The notes below the pieces were generated by a model. It was not told the DNA's origin and made no database searches. It saw nothing but the letters and a program-made list of their open reading frames with translations. This document shows, one piece after another, positions 46,870 to 58,300 of a stretch of 64,000 nt of DNA. Both the position numbers and the translations under genes were made by a program. The stretch's first letter is position 1, and the number at the start of each line of letters is the position of its first letter. This stretch comes from Owenia fusiformis (Eukaryota > Annelida > Polychaeta > Sabellida > Oweniidae): assembly GCA_903813345.2 (NCBI GenBank), contig CAIIXF020000010.1:4269169-4333168 (forward strand), in the 5' to 3' direction.

Positions 46870-49440
46870 TTTTTACAAACCTGCTTCATGTACCCGTAAC
46901 ACGTCCAAGCATTGGATAAACGTTTTTACAAACCTGCTTTATGTACCTACCTGAAACAAGTCAAAGTATGGGATAAATTTAGATACTCTACGTTTCTACC
47001 CCCTGAATATCTGTCTCATTCAAACGTCACATTTTGTGGTCACATTTTACGGTTCCATGGGACTCGACAGGAATTCATCGGATTTTTATAAAAGACCTGT
47101 GAAGACCGATGAAAACCCAGTGGCGGGTCCGGGGGGCGTCTTCGATATCGTCAATTACAACGGAATCTGAATTTGAAATAATTTACAAAGACAACGGCAT
47201 ATGGTAATACAGTGTCCGTTGTCCCGGCCCTTATCTCATTTTGATCGGTTAAATTAAAGACTTTATTTCGATGGTAGAACATTATTAACTGTACAATGAG
47301 TATCAAGACACTTTGATTGATTGTTGTTCCAAAGGAATTTAGTCTAGATGCTCTATTAAACATACAGTTCGTGAAAATCTAATTGAAGCGACGGTTATGT
47401 GACATGTCCGCAATTTGTGACAACGGTATCTGACTTTACCGTTGTCAGGCTATTCCGGTGTGATATTGAACAGCTATTTAACATCAATAAGCTTACATAT
47501 GGAAATAAAAACGTAATATTGAGCAAGAGTTGTTTTTCTCCTGGTGACTTGCATGTTAAAACCTCTCCCATGTTCAAAGTCATAAGATGTGCTACCGTTG
47601 TCAGGCTATTCCGATGTGAATATTTTCATATCTACAGTAACACTGTTTCTTATATAAGTGTTCGTGTTCTGTTGCTCATCAATGAAATCATCCGCGTGTT
47701 GTGTTAGAATTCTTTTCCATTTTTAATTTTTGAATGACCCGAACTACCATGGCAGTGTCTCGAAATACATGTAGATATGACGGTGGACAAATGTAAAAAA
47801 ATATATGCAAAATCTAGAGAAAATAGTCCGATTTTCTCCATTGTCGTCTTCAATAGTCCTATTCGCGATAAGATTTCAGATGGTAATTTACATAAACATC
47901 TCCCATGATGCATCGCTTTGGAAGGGACAAATTTCCATTGGCCCGCCGAACGAGTCGAATACTCTGAACGTTTCTAAGCTTCTGATCTTCCATCAGCCCT
48001 CAAGCATAGTTATATGATCTAATCTATTCAATAATCAGAAAGATAATCGGAGATTCAAAGTAACATTAATTATATTTTTTCGATCTTCATGGCGTCTGGC
48101 GTCTGGGAAATCAGTGACGTCACTCCGGGAATTGGACGGCATTTTCAACTACAGATATCTTCGGTTTGGGGATTATAGTTCAAAAAGCCTTGTTATATAT
48201 CTTAACTACATACATACATATCGTTTGTGCAAATGCAACTCTACATAAATGTTTAATAGAGTCGCAGTGCGGCATTGAAAATAGTACCCCTGTGTAATCC
48301 AATGGGAAAGAAACCGGATGTAGACGAAGTTGTACCATACATGAGAGCTCTTCAAACGGGAGGTAACTAAACTGAACTAAACTAAACGTTATCGCGTATT
48401 GGAGTATTATAATTTTGTCAACATGGACATGTTTTAAAAATCTTGAAATACACACAATGCATCCAATCAGGTGCTCTGGATTGCAAGAGCACGGGACAAG
48501 AGAGTGGAAGCTGAAACAAAAGATTTGTCAGACGCATTTCTAGTTGTTGTAAAAGACTAGCAATGTTGCATTGTTACGGAGTATGCGTCTGACGATTTTC
48601 TGCAGACGCCCTGGGCAAAATGATAAAACAGACCGAAATTCCATGTGTACTGTAGTCCCGAGCACAGTGTCCCCGATAGATTTTCGAGTGAATACGACCC
48701 CAATACAATTTCTTTCCGGGACAATATGATTCCAACACGATTTTCCCGGGATAATACTGTCAATTTTTCTGCATGCTTTTAAGAGCGACAATACGATTTT
48801 ATTTCCCAGGGAAAACATAAGTATTATGGAATAGGGTACATTATTTACTGCCTCTGTGAGTGATCGGCAATTTTAAAATATTTTCTAAGCCAAAACTAGG
48901 GAACAATCAAGTAAGTACCAGGCAATACAGTACATTACGGAAAGCGATAGGGGACCTGCGCATAATTCAAAATCAAATGGAGTTTTAACATGGGAGTGAT
49001 ATCACACACCGCGGCCCAGTCAGATAGATTTCATCGCGCACTGAATGAATTACAGCGGCCGCGTTGTGCAAATTTAATTAAAATAAAGTGCGCAGAAATT
49101 CCGGCATTCAGTGCGCGATGAAAAAATGATTATCTGTGAATAAATAACGAATAAAAATTCGTGGCACCACGAATTTGATTTTTTCGAAAGACTGCGGAGT
49201 GAACCAGCGAAATGACAATTTTGGATAATATTGATGGCTCTAACGAGGAGAACTTTGAAATTTTCCGATTCCAGCGCTCAGCACATCCAGGACCATGATG
49301 CGCACTTTTATCAGATCCGATTATAATATGGTTTCAAAGATAATGTTCATTAAAAGAGGGCGTATGCATACAGATTCGCTTTCCGTAACTACCACTAGAG
49401 GCGCCACTAAAAATCACGTGACAAGTTACAATGTTTATGT
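46870..49440. other. Intergenic DNA, higher GC, no supported gene
   Basis: Only short frames occur. A hairpin CATCGCGCACTGAATG (49033) / CATTCAGTGCGCGATG (49105) surrounds a GCGGCCGC, and GGGACAATA-type phrases repeat near 48650-48800. I recognise no protein. Confidence 0.4.
47437..47620 (+). repeat. 27-bp direct repeat
   Basis: TACCGTTGTCAGGCTATTCC with GTGTGA or GATGTGA following occurs at 47437 and 47594. Nothing else in this region is recognised. Confidence 0.6.
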
Positions 49441-49474
49441 AATAAAACTGTAACTGAAATGGTAAATACGGAAT

Positions 49475-49570
49475 ATGATGCAATACAATGCAGTGCAATA
49501 TGATGTAATACAATGCAGTGCAATATGATGCAATACAATGTGGTGCAATATGATGTAATACAATGCAATT
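49475..49570 (+). repeat. 25-bp minisatellite
   Basis: About 3.8 copies of AATATGATGCAATACAATGC plus AGTGC occur in tandem with few changes. Minus-strand frames full of Ile, Leu, His and Cys here are repeat artefacts. Confidence 0.85.
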
Positions 49571-49880
49571 TGGACCCAACTTTTTTTTTCTGGGCCAACC
49601 TTAGGGGGGGCGGGCCCCATGGGCCCCCCCCCCCGGATCCGCCATAGTGTAGTACACACTTTATTGAAAGATGGCAGTGTACACTGTGTATTAATGTAAA
49701 CCATTTTGAGGTCAGTCTGACGTTTTAATTTCCCGCACTCGAATCTGTAATTCTCAAAGATATCTTCTCTAGAGGCATCACTGTGATCCAAAATTACAAT
49801 TTCGCGGGTCAAGTCTGCAGTCTTTCGAAAAAAGTTGAATTCGTTGTGCTACCCTTTCTTGTTGGGTATTTATTGGGGTC

Positions 49881-50004
49881 AACCCAGTTGTCCGAAACCC
49901 AGTTGTCCGAAACCCAGTTGTCCGAAACCCAGTTGTCCGAAACCCAGTTTTCCGAAACCCATTTTTCCGAAACCCAGTTCTCCGAAACTCAGTTCTCCGA
50001 AAAT
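49881..50004 (+). repeat. 15-bp minisatellite CCCAGTTGTCCGAAA
   Basis: Eight tandem units. Those to the right change TTGTCC to TTTTCC and then to TTCTCC, so variants are clustered by position. Since 15 is a multiple of three, all frames stay open and give pentapeptide repeats; there is no other sign of coding. Confidence 0.9.
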
Positions 50005-51080
50005 TAAAAAATTAAATTTCTTAGTAACGAATCTTGTCGCAACCTCGCGAATCAGGACAGCATAACATTGGTATCACGTTGACATCGGTTAGCCCGGTCA
50101 ATAATGGGTCCGAAAGTTCACGATCATATATATATTCTTACTAGATTCTCGGCACATAGACTTATATGGACATTCTACAAATTTTGAACCGCATTGTCCA
50201 GGACGAATCGCACTCCTTCTTGTTGAAAATTCAAGACTGCCGCCAACATTTTAGACAATTATCACAGTCGGAGAGAATATTCTGGCGAAAGGAACATCTA
50301 TCTCATTAGAATAACGTATGGACGTCCGTGACAATTATATTCATTTGATGATTTTTTTCATTCCCTTTTCTCAATAAAATATGGTTAATTATGTTTTCCA
50401 ATATCAATTGATAATATTTCTACCCTGAAAAATATCTAAAAAGAAGATTTTGGTTGTTCAGTACCACCCATTGTTAAGATTTCGTCCAAATTTTCGATAA
50501 ATCAATAAAATATGCTCATTTCGTATAACTTATATATGTGGCATATATACATATCAGATGTCTATCCTTTTTTCATCATAATATAAGAGGTTTGTATGTT
50601 TTAGTAGAAACGTATTCCTTTCCAAACATTTAGATTTAAGAATTTCTCCCATTGGTGATATTGTTCAAAATCAAAACTGTGTTTTTGCGATATATTGAAC
50701 TGTTGAAGTAAGTGTGTAATAGTTTGTAGTAGAGCCAAGATTTGATCTGTATCATGTACGTACCCTGCATAAAAAAATTCGTTTTTAGTGTGCAATAGAT
50801 GTTAACCATTAACTATTGCAGAATCAAAAAAAGTTTTGTGAAAAATTAGGATAATGTTTAAAAATTATACACCGGACAATAAATAACTACTCAATGCAGA
50901 CAGGGAGTTTTAATTGCCCAAAAACTGAGTATCAAAATGCATTTGTATATCTTTAGTATCTTGCATGACTCGTTCATATGAATTCTTTATTTCTACCTCG
51001 TTCCCAATACATTCTGAGACAGTTCAACCTTTGCCCCACGTCCTGTTCGTCGTTAGTACATTGTCACTCGATATAATTGC
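50005..51080. other. Intergenic DNA without recognised content
   Basis: AT-rich sequence with no supported frame or clear repeat boundary. Confidence 0.4.
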
Positions 51081-51488
51081 CACGCGGTCCTAACTTCGAC
51101 CGTTAATTTGAATTTTTGACGTACCGGATATTTGAAAATCAAGGATTACGAGTCTCATACTGCACCGTTTTTCTTCAAACTTGTTCCATTCAAAGCATGA
51201 CAAAAATCTCTTTCTGGTGGTACGTCATTATCTTAAACAGAGTTCCTACTTCCAGCGTAATTTTGGTCCCCAGCTGTAAGAAGGCCTTCTAACAGCTGGG
51301 GAGTGTGGACCAAAACGCTGCTAGAACGAGAGACTCTTTACAATAAAGTAATGCACTGACAGAAGTGCAATTTTGTTTTGCTTTTAATGGTATAATGGAA
51401 GAAAAAAGGTGCAGTATCAGACTCGCAATCCTTGATTTTCAAGCATCTGGTAGGTCAAAAATTCCAATTAACGGTCGAAGACCGCGTG
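51081..51488. mobile_element. Long palindromic element with CACGCGGTC ends
   Basis: The left arm CACGCGGTCCTAACTTCGAC is mirrored at the right by GTCGAAGACCGCGTG. Pairing extends through ATCAAGGATT/AATCCTTGAT and the central CCCAGCTG...CAGCTGGGG, about 180 bp per arm. No coding sequence is present. Confidence 0.75.
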
Positions 51489-51952
51489 AAAGGGTAGTAA
51501 GTAGACCCCAAACGGTTCTAAGTACTTCCAATCCGTCCATACAGTTTAAGCCCGTTCTCGAGAGCGTAGTGAGAACTAGTTTGGTGTGATAATAGGGTCA
51601 GATACTGAAAGTGTAAGCATGGACGACCTCCAACCGTCCAATGAATACAGTGGGTTCAGAATCAGAACGCGTTTCAGACGGCGTTCTGAAACAGCTCACT
51701 ATAGCTTATTCCTTAAATTTTGGCCTGAATGCTTTGTACGTTGAGAGACGGGACGGGAAACGACAAGTGTGACAGCGCCATTAGCATTAGGCGCACGATG
51801 GGCACATTTTAACTTGGTATGAGTAGGGGGTTATTTATGAGGATCAATAGGACTCAGTCGGATTCAAAATGCAATTTTTTATTTTATCATTGGTTGCATT
51901 TTCTGTTCCTGAAGAATAACGTGGATTGCATATGTGTCCCCGATTTGTGGGA

Positions 51953-52000
51953 GTTACACCCCAGTCACATTTCCAACGGCCACCGTGCGGTCTATCATTT
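51953..52000. mobile_element. Probable left end of a third Harbinger-like palindrome, cut by the gap
   Basis: CACCCCAGTCACATTTCC followed by CGGCCACCGTGCGG resembles the ends of the elements at 25775 and 52845. The sequence then runs into N. Confidence 0.4.
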
Positions 52001-52500
52001 NNNNNNNNNNNNNNNNNNNNNNNNNNNNNNNNNNNNNNNNNNNNNNNNNNNNNNNNNNNNNNNNNNNNNNNNNNNNNNNNNNNNNNNNNNNNNNNNNNNN
52101 NNNNNNNNNNNNNNNNNNNNNNNNNNNNNNNNNNNNNNNNNNNNNNNNNNNNNNNNNNNNNNNNNNNNNNNNNNNNNNNNNNNNNNNNNNNNNNNNNNNN
52201 NNNNNNNNNNNNNNNNNNNNNNNNNNNNNNNNNNNNNNNNNNNNNNNNNNNNNNNNNNNNNNNNNNNNNNNNNNNNNNNNNNNNNNNNNNNNNNNNNNNN
52301 NNNNNNNNNNNNNNNNNNNNNNNNNNNNNNNNNNNNNNNNNNNNNNNNNNNNNNNNNNNNNNNNNNNNNNNNNNNNNNNNNNNNNNNNNNNNNNNNNNNN
52401 NNNNNNNNNNNNNNNNNNNNNNNNNNNNNNNNNNNNNNNNNNNNNNNNNNNNNNNNNNNNNNNNNNNNNNNNNNNNNNNNNNNNNNNNNNNNNNNNNNNN
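52001..52500. other. Assembly gap of exactly 500 N
   Basis: The round length suggests a placeholder and the true size is unknown. Frames reported across it have no meaning. Confidence 0.99.
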
Positions 52501-52844
52501 ATACCCCTTTATGATCTTGAAATGTCAATATCTTCATAAATCATGGGCCAATTCTTGTGAAATATGACTCAAAACATGGAATATTGGATTTTCTTTTTGT
52601 TAGTTGCAAAGTTATTGTGATCAAAAGAAATGTTCTATTTCAAAGATATTTCAATCAGATTTCTAGTCACAGGGGGCAACTTCCTTCCACAGAAGGCTCC
52701 CCTCTAACTGTTGGTGTAGGTAGCAGTGTGAAGTGTTGAACGGTTAAAACTGCTACAAAATGATCAATGAAAGTGTGAGATGTGGTTTCTGCTTCAATAG
52801 TGTCCCTTTTGCCATATGGTAGGGTTTTAAACTCGTATTTCTAA

Positions 52845-52984
52845 TGCCTGGGTCACATGTGCTGCGGTTCATCGGCCGGCGCCCGGCGGATTGAGTATTT
52901 TGTTCCAAAGTAAATACAATTTTGAACAAAACACTCAATCGGCCAGGCGCCGGTCGATGAATCGGAGCAAATGTGACCCAGGCA
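52845..52984. mobile_element. 140-bp near-perfect palindromic MITE (Harbinger-like)
   Basis: TGCCTGGGTCACATGTGCTG at the left and its near-exact inverse at the right pair almost to the centre. Both sides carry TAA (52842-52844 and 52985-52987). It shares end pattern and CGGCCG words with 25775-26447. Confidence 0.8.
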
Positions 52985-53250
52985 TAACTGACAGCAATTT
53001 AAAATCATGCAATGTGTTTCAACAATTTCGATGAATCAGATTGGTAAAATTTTGCAGTATACCTAATTTTCAGGCATGTTTGACGTTAAACTCTTGTAAT
53101 TTCTTCAAAATTTAAGACCGAGGATAAATTATGGCATCAACAAAAATGTTAGACCTTTCTCTACAACGTGTGATAATATGAATCTTTTCATGCAAGTATT
53201 GAGGAAAATATAGCCTGCTGCAGGGGTTCACCTTTTTGGGCCACCCTGTA

Positions 53251-55317
53251 TTAAAGGCAGAATCTGATCTATAGGGGTGACAAAATTACAAGCAACATGT
53301 ATAACTGACCTACCAATCTATTCCTTACAATATTAAACACAATATCTCCCAAAAGATTCACAATATGTTATAAATTGATGAAGTTATTATTGATTCAAAG
53401 TGCAAAATGGGTGAAAAATGTTTAAATTCTCCCAAATAATAAGAATGGTAACCATTCTTATAGAAAAATAATACATTATTGTAAAAATCTTTAGTTTTCC
53501 TGGAATAAAGTATGCAGTTTCGTGATTTTTAGAAAATAGACATGACAAGGAATGACATGAGCCAAAAAAATTCTAAAATTGAAACAATTTTTTTGTTAAG
53601 CCTGCTCGTATCTGATCAAATGAAGAATATTCGAATATAATACTGTTCGAAACATAATTTACACGACTAGGGTCATAATGGTCATGGTGAGAATAACACT
53701 GGGCACGATGAAATAGTTATCCACGACAAAATGTTTTGAAATATGTATGTTTTGCTTTGCATCACTTGTGTTTTAGAAAGTGAAGTTACATGTTACGTAT
53801 CTCTGTCAGGTAAAGTAGGTTATAAACTTAAATCTTGTGATGCCATAGCTGTGTATTTAGGCATTATGCTTTTTCTTGACACTACACATTTTCATCAGGC
53901 TTCAAATTTGGTCAAAATAATAAATATAGTTTTTGTGAGTTATCATAAATATTATACCAGCAGTAGTATTACCATCGACTGGAGACTATTTTTGCTTTTT
54001 ACGTATCGCGGGCTCGATTCTCCCCTTAGTTATTTATGAGTGTGCTAGCTATCTTATTTCCGTGAATATACTGGAGATAAGTAAATTCATATTTGTATTC
54101 ATATTTCAAAACTGGAACTCACTAATTATGCGCGTGCCACTAATTTTTTTAATCATAAATACTTTTTATTTCATAAGATTCATAAATAAATTAACATCAT
54201 ATTCACGGTGTAATCGCCCAGAAAGGGCATTTCTACTGCCGCTTTAAGTGAATTTAGATTGCACAAAAGACATTTAGTCATACATGTAGACAGCAAACTT
54301 TACCCGATGGACCATCATTGATCTGATGTATCATATTTCTCTTTCTAAGATTTCTCAAATGGAAGGACAGCATACTTGTTTCACGTATTCAATTTAATTT
54401 TCCCTTTAAATTCAATGTCATTAAAATTGTGATAATGAAAATTCGATATACGTAACGGCTGTGTGTTTCTTCATGTGTTTATATCGCAATCAATGAGTTA
54501 TTATTGGAATCGAACAAGAAAACGGTATGAGTTAATGGATTTATGGGCTTCCCAGAGATCAGAACATAATTGAATATTCCTGGCCAATTAGCAAAGTTAC
54601 GTCATCCATAAGCGTTTGCAAACAGAAGTACATCGAACAGCAACCAGCAGACACAATTAAAGTGGCTCTAGATTGAGGGTGAGTACGCGTAATCTGTTCA
54701 TGTAGACAATGAGAAAGTGAGAAGCATTATAGAAATTCTCGTATAAATCACACTTTGAATTTAAAAGGAAACTTTTGAAATTACGATAGATCATCATGGA
54801 CAAATTGGCACAAGACAAAATCTTGTAAATATGCATTTGATACATTTGAAAATAAATAGAAATGTCACAATTCTTGTGTTCTTTAACTTTTATGAAAAAG
54901 TTAAATACATTTCATCATTTTAGCTAGCATTGTATATCCTCATTATATATGTTTTAAAGAGAGAATTAGATCTAGCGAGCAGGCCAAAAAAATTGTTTCA
55001 ATTTAAGAACATTTCTGGCTCATGTAATTTCTTGTCATGTCTATTTTCTAAAAATCCCCGAAGTGCACACTTCATGAAAACTAAAGATTTTAGCAATAAT
55101 GTATTATTTTTCTATAAGAACGGTTACCATTCTTATTATTTGGGAGAATTCACACATTTCTAAACCTATTTTTGCACCATAATAACTTCACCAATTTATA
55201 ATATATATCGTGAATCTTTTTGGAGATATTGTATTTGAGATTTTAAAGAATAGATTGATAGGTCAGTTGTACATGTTTTTAATTTTGTCACCCCCATAGA
55301 TCTGATTCTGCCTTTAA
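53251..55317. mobile_element. TTAA-flanked element with ~350-bp inverted arms (piggyBac-like, non-autonomous)
   Basis: The left end is TTAA-AGGCAGAATCTGATCTAT and the right end is its inverse, closing on TTAA (55314-55317). The arms 53255-53610 and 54965-55313 are inverted copies with moderate divergence; both read GGTAACCATTCTTAT or its complement and CCAAAAAGATTC-type words. The core (53611-54964) has no transposase frame. Exact TTAA target duplication is the hallmark of piggyBac. The right end lies 27 bp before the lectin start codon. Confidence 0.75.
54360..54583 (+). repeat. Duplicated segment, copy 1 (pairs with 56106-56328)
   Basis: TACTTGTTTCACGTATTC through GAACATAATTGAATATT occurs almost unchanged (about six differences seen) in the core of the TTAA element and again 20 bp after lectin exon 2. 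Confidence 0.85.
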
Positions 55318-55344
55318 GCTCAAGACGCAGAACGATAAAACAAA

Positions 55345-58300
55345 ATGAAGGTCGTATTCATGGCTTTGTTGCAATGCCTCTCCATTACGAGGATTCGATC
55401 TGGACCTTCGAGTACAATGTTTTCATCACAAACAACAACCTACGAGACTATAATTGATGGCAAGATGTTACCAAATGCCGAGCTTATTACGGTGTTTGTT
55501 GAGAATGTACTGCAGTGTCTCAGAGAGTGCAATAAGAGGAATACATGTGTCTCGGTGAATTTTAAAGTAATGGACCCAAGTGGTGGTGGCAAGCGGTGTG
55601 TGTTGAGCAATGAAATTATTGGAGAAGACTTTACTTTACAGGAAGACAACGACTATCAGTATGTACAGATGTCCAAACAACACCTTGCAAATTCTAAAGT
55701 ATGTTTTTCCAATATATTTTTCTTTTCGTCTTCATTTTTCCTATATGCCAAAAACAGTGTACATCTACAATTGATCTATTTTTCCTATGCTTAGAAATAT
55801 GTGCGATGATCGAGATATCACCATTAATATACATCAGTTAACAAAAATATAAGTCAACGTCAAAGAAACATTGATGATGTTCCAGACTTTCGGTTTTGAA
55901 TTATGAAGATCTTCACTGTTTCGGAAGGCAAAACCATTGCTCCGTTGAAATGATGTCTCCAAACTAACGGTCTCATATCTTTTAAAATAGTCATATCGAT
56001 AAAATATTTTTTAACTATTTTTCAGACGACGTGCTCAAGAGAAGTCAACAAAAGAAAACTATTCTGTGACGCAAAATGTAATTCCGGTTTTTAATTCTTT
56101 TTACTGAAATGGAAGCACACCATACTTGTTTCACGTATTCAATTTAATTTTCCCTTTAAATTCAATGTCATTAAAATTGTGATAATGAAAATTCGAAATA
56201 CGTAACGGCTGTGTGTTTCTTCATGTGCTTATATCGCAATCAATGAGTTATTATTGGAATCGAACAAGAAAGCGGTATGAGTTAATGGATTTATGGGCTT
56301 CCCAGAGATCAGAACATAATTGAATATTTTCTGAAAATTGATGGTAACTTTGGTGATTTTTTGAGAATCGTCATTCCCATGTAAACCAATGGGAAATGGT
56401 AGGTTCGGGGCAAATCAAAAATCAGTATATCTATTCAGTAAAATATTCTGCAGAAAATATTTTTATACAGATCATTGAATTGTCTAACTTTTGTCTAACT
56501 AACTCTAAAGATTGTCCCACATAAGTTGGCCATTTTGAATTGTACGAGGCTCAAAAAAATGATACTACATAAGTATCCATTCTATTCTAAATTACCTTTC
56601 ATTTGAGTATATTAAAGCTTTGCTTCAGAAAGATCTCAATATTGACGCAAATTCCTGTTGGCAGCCAATTTGAATTTTCTGAGGCACAAATCAGAAAAAG
56701 AAGACCATATTTGTGATCTACCCTTTTCATTCAATTTGAGTATAATAAAGCCATACTTTGAAAGAATCAGAAAATTATTGCGAAATTCCAACATAAGGCG
56801 GCCATTTTGAATTTTACGAGTCCCAGATTAGAAAACCGATATAACATTTACAATCTACTCTAAATTGGCTTTCATTTGATTATAATATGCTATACTTTAC
56901 ACTCTTAAAATTATTACTTGGATTTCCTTATATTGAGAAATTGTACTACTCATTTTAAGTCAAAAATTACTTAAATAATCTTGAACTACTGAATAATTTT
57001 TAAGTAATTTTTAAGTAATTCATTTATGGTGAATTTACTAATGCAAGGAGAGAAATTGAAATACTTACTGTAGTAATTGTAATACTCATTTACATAATTA
57101 AGCAATTAAAAACTCAAAATGACAATATAAGTTAAACCTAAGTAAAATGAAGTAAAACTAAGTACTTCACTTTAAGTAATTTTTATACTTGGGAAATACT
57201 TGGGAAATACAAGTAATTCATTTTTAAGAGTGTAGAAAGATCTCAAAATAAACGCAAATTCCTGTTTTTCCCGACCCCTATACAAAGCCCCTGGGGGTTA
57301 GGCTGAAAAACTAGGAATATATATTACATAGATATATGTTGTGAATAAACCATCAAAATTTCAATCAATAATATTCATTTCTTTGGTTTAAAATGAAAAA
57401 CTAAAGATTTTGACCAAATATTCTCGCCATTTCTAAAGCGGCGGCCATCTTGAAATAACATTTTGCGTAAAAGTATTCGCCAATATACATCTTTCCACCA
57501 ATCTTGCAGATCCATCCACTAGTATTCGAGTTATCTTCCGGACGAACGGACCGACAGACGGACTGACGGACGGATGAAGGGCTTCACTATATCCCTACCG
57601 AACTTCCTCCGTAGGGATAAAAGGAATTTTCTTTAATATTGTCGTTTTATTTTAGTGGAAATACAAATGAAACGTGTATTATTAGTGTTAAGATCTATAG
57701 ATTTTAAGGATAAATTGAACATTTAAATTTTCAGCATGTGGCAGCAGCAAACATACTTACAATGGGCACTGCTATGAGTTTGTCGAATCGCCAATGAAGA
57801 ATTATGATGATGCTTCAATGTATTGTCAGGCATCTAATGGCTATCTGGTTTCCGTTAACGATGAGTTAGAGAGTAACTTTTTGAACACCATTATTGATGG
57901 TACAGCTGATATGACATACATGGGTAAGATAAATAGATGAGAGTTATGTTATGGGAGGTTTTTGGATATGGGGTACATTGTATATCCTGAGGGAAATGAA
58001 GTTATCTTACCGAGGGGCGGTCCTCCTAAGATGTCACTTCTATATCCCACTGTTATGTACCTGAAACCTTACTTGTCATGGGATAATATTTGGTAATAGA
58101 AGTGCATGCAAAGATATACATGTACATGTATTAAATGCCCCCACTCATTCCAAATCTTCAGTACGCCCTAGTGTTAATATTCTGTTAATAATTACTCTGT
58201 ACTTGCGTTAAAGGAAGAGGTGCGATTATTGGCAAATATCCCTATGGTCAAAATGAATCATTTTTAAGTGTAGCATGAAGAATAGAATGTCATATAATAC

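Noticed and set aside
49881-50004. CRISPR-like array
   Set aside because: Units are contiguous with no spacers and the DNA is eukaryotic.
49783-50065. Pentapeptide-repeat proteins over the 15-bp satellite
   Set aside because: A 15-bp repeat keeps every frame open; there is no signal peptide, homology or splice context.
51819-52567. Long frames on both strands around 52 kb
   Set aside because: They are created by the 500-N gap, which contains no stop codons.
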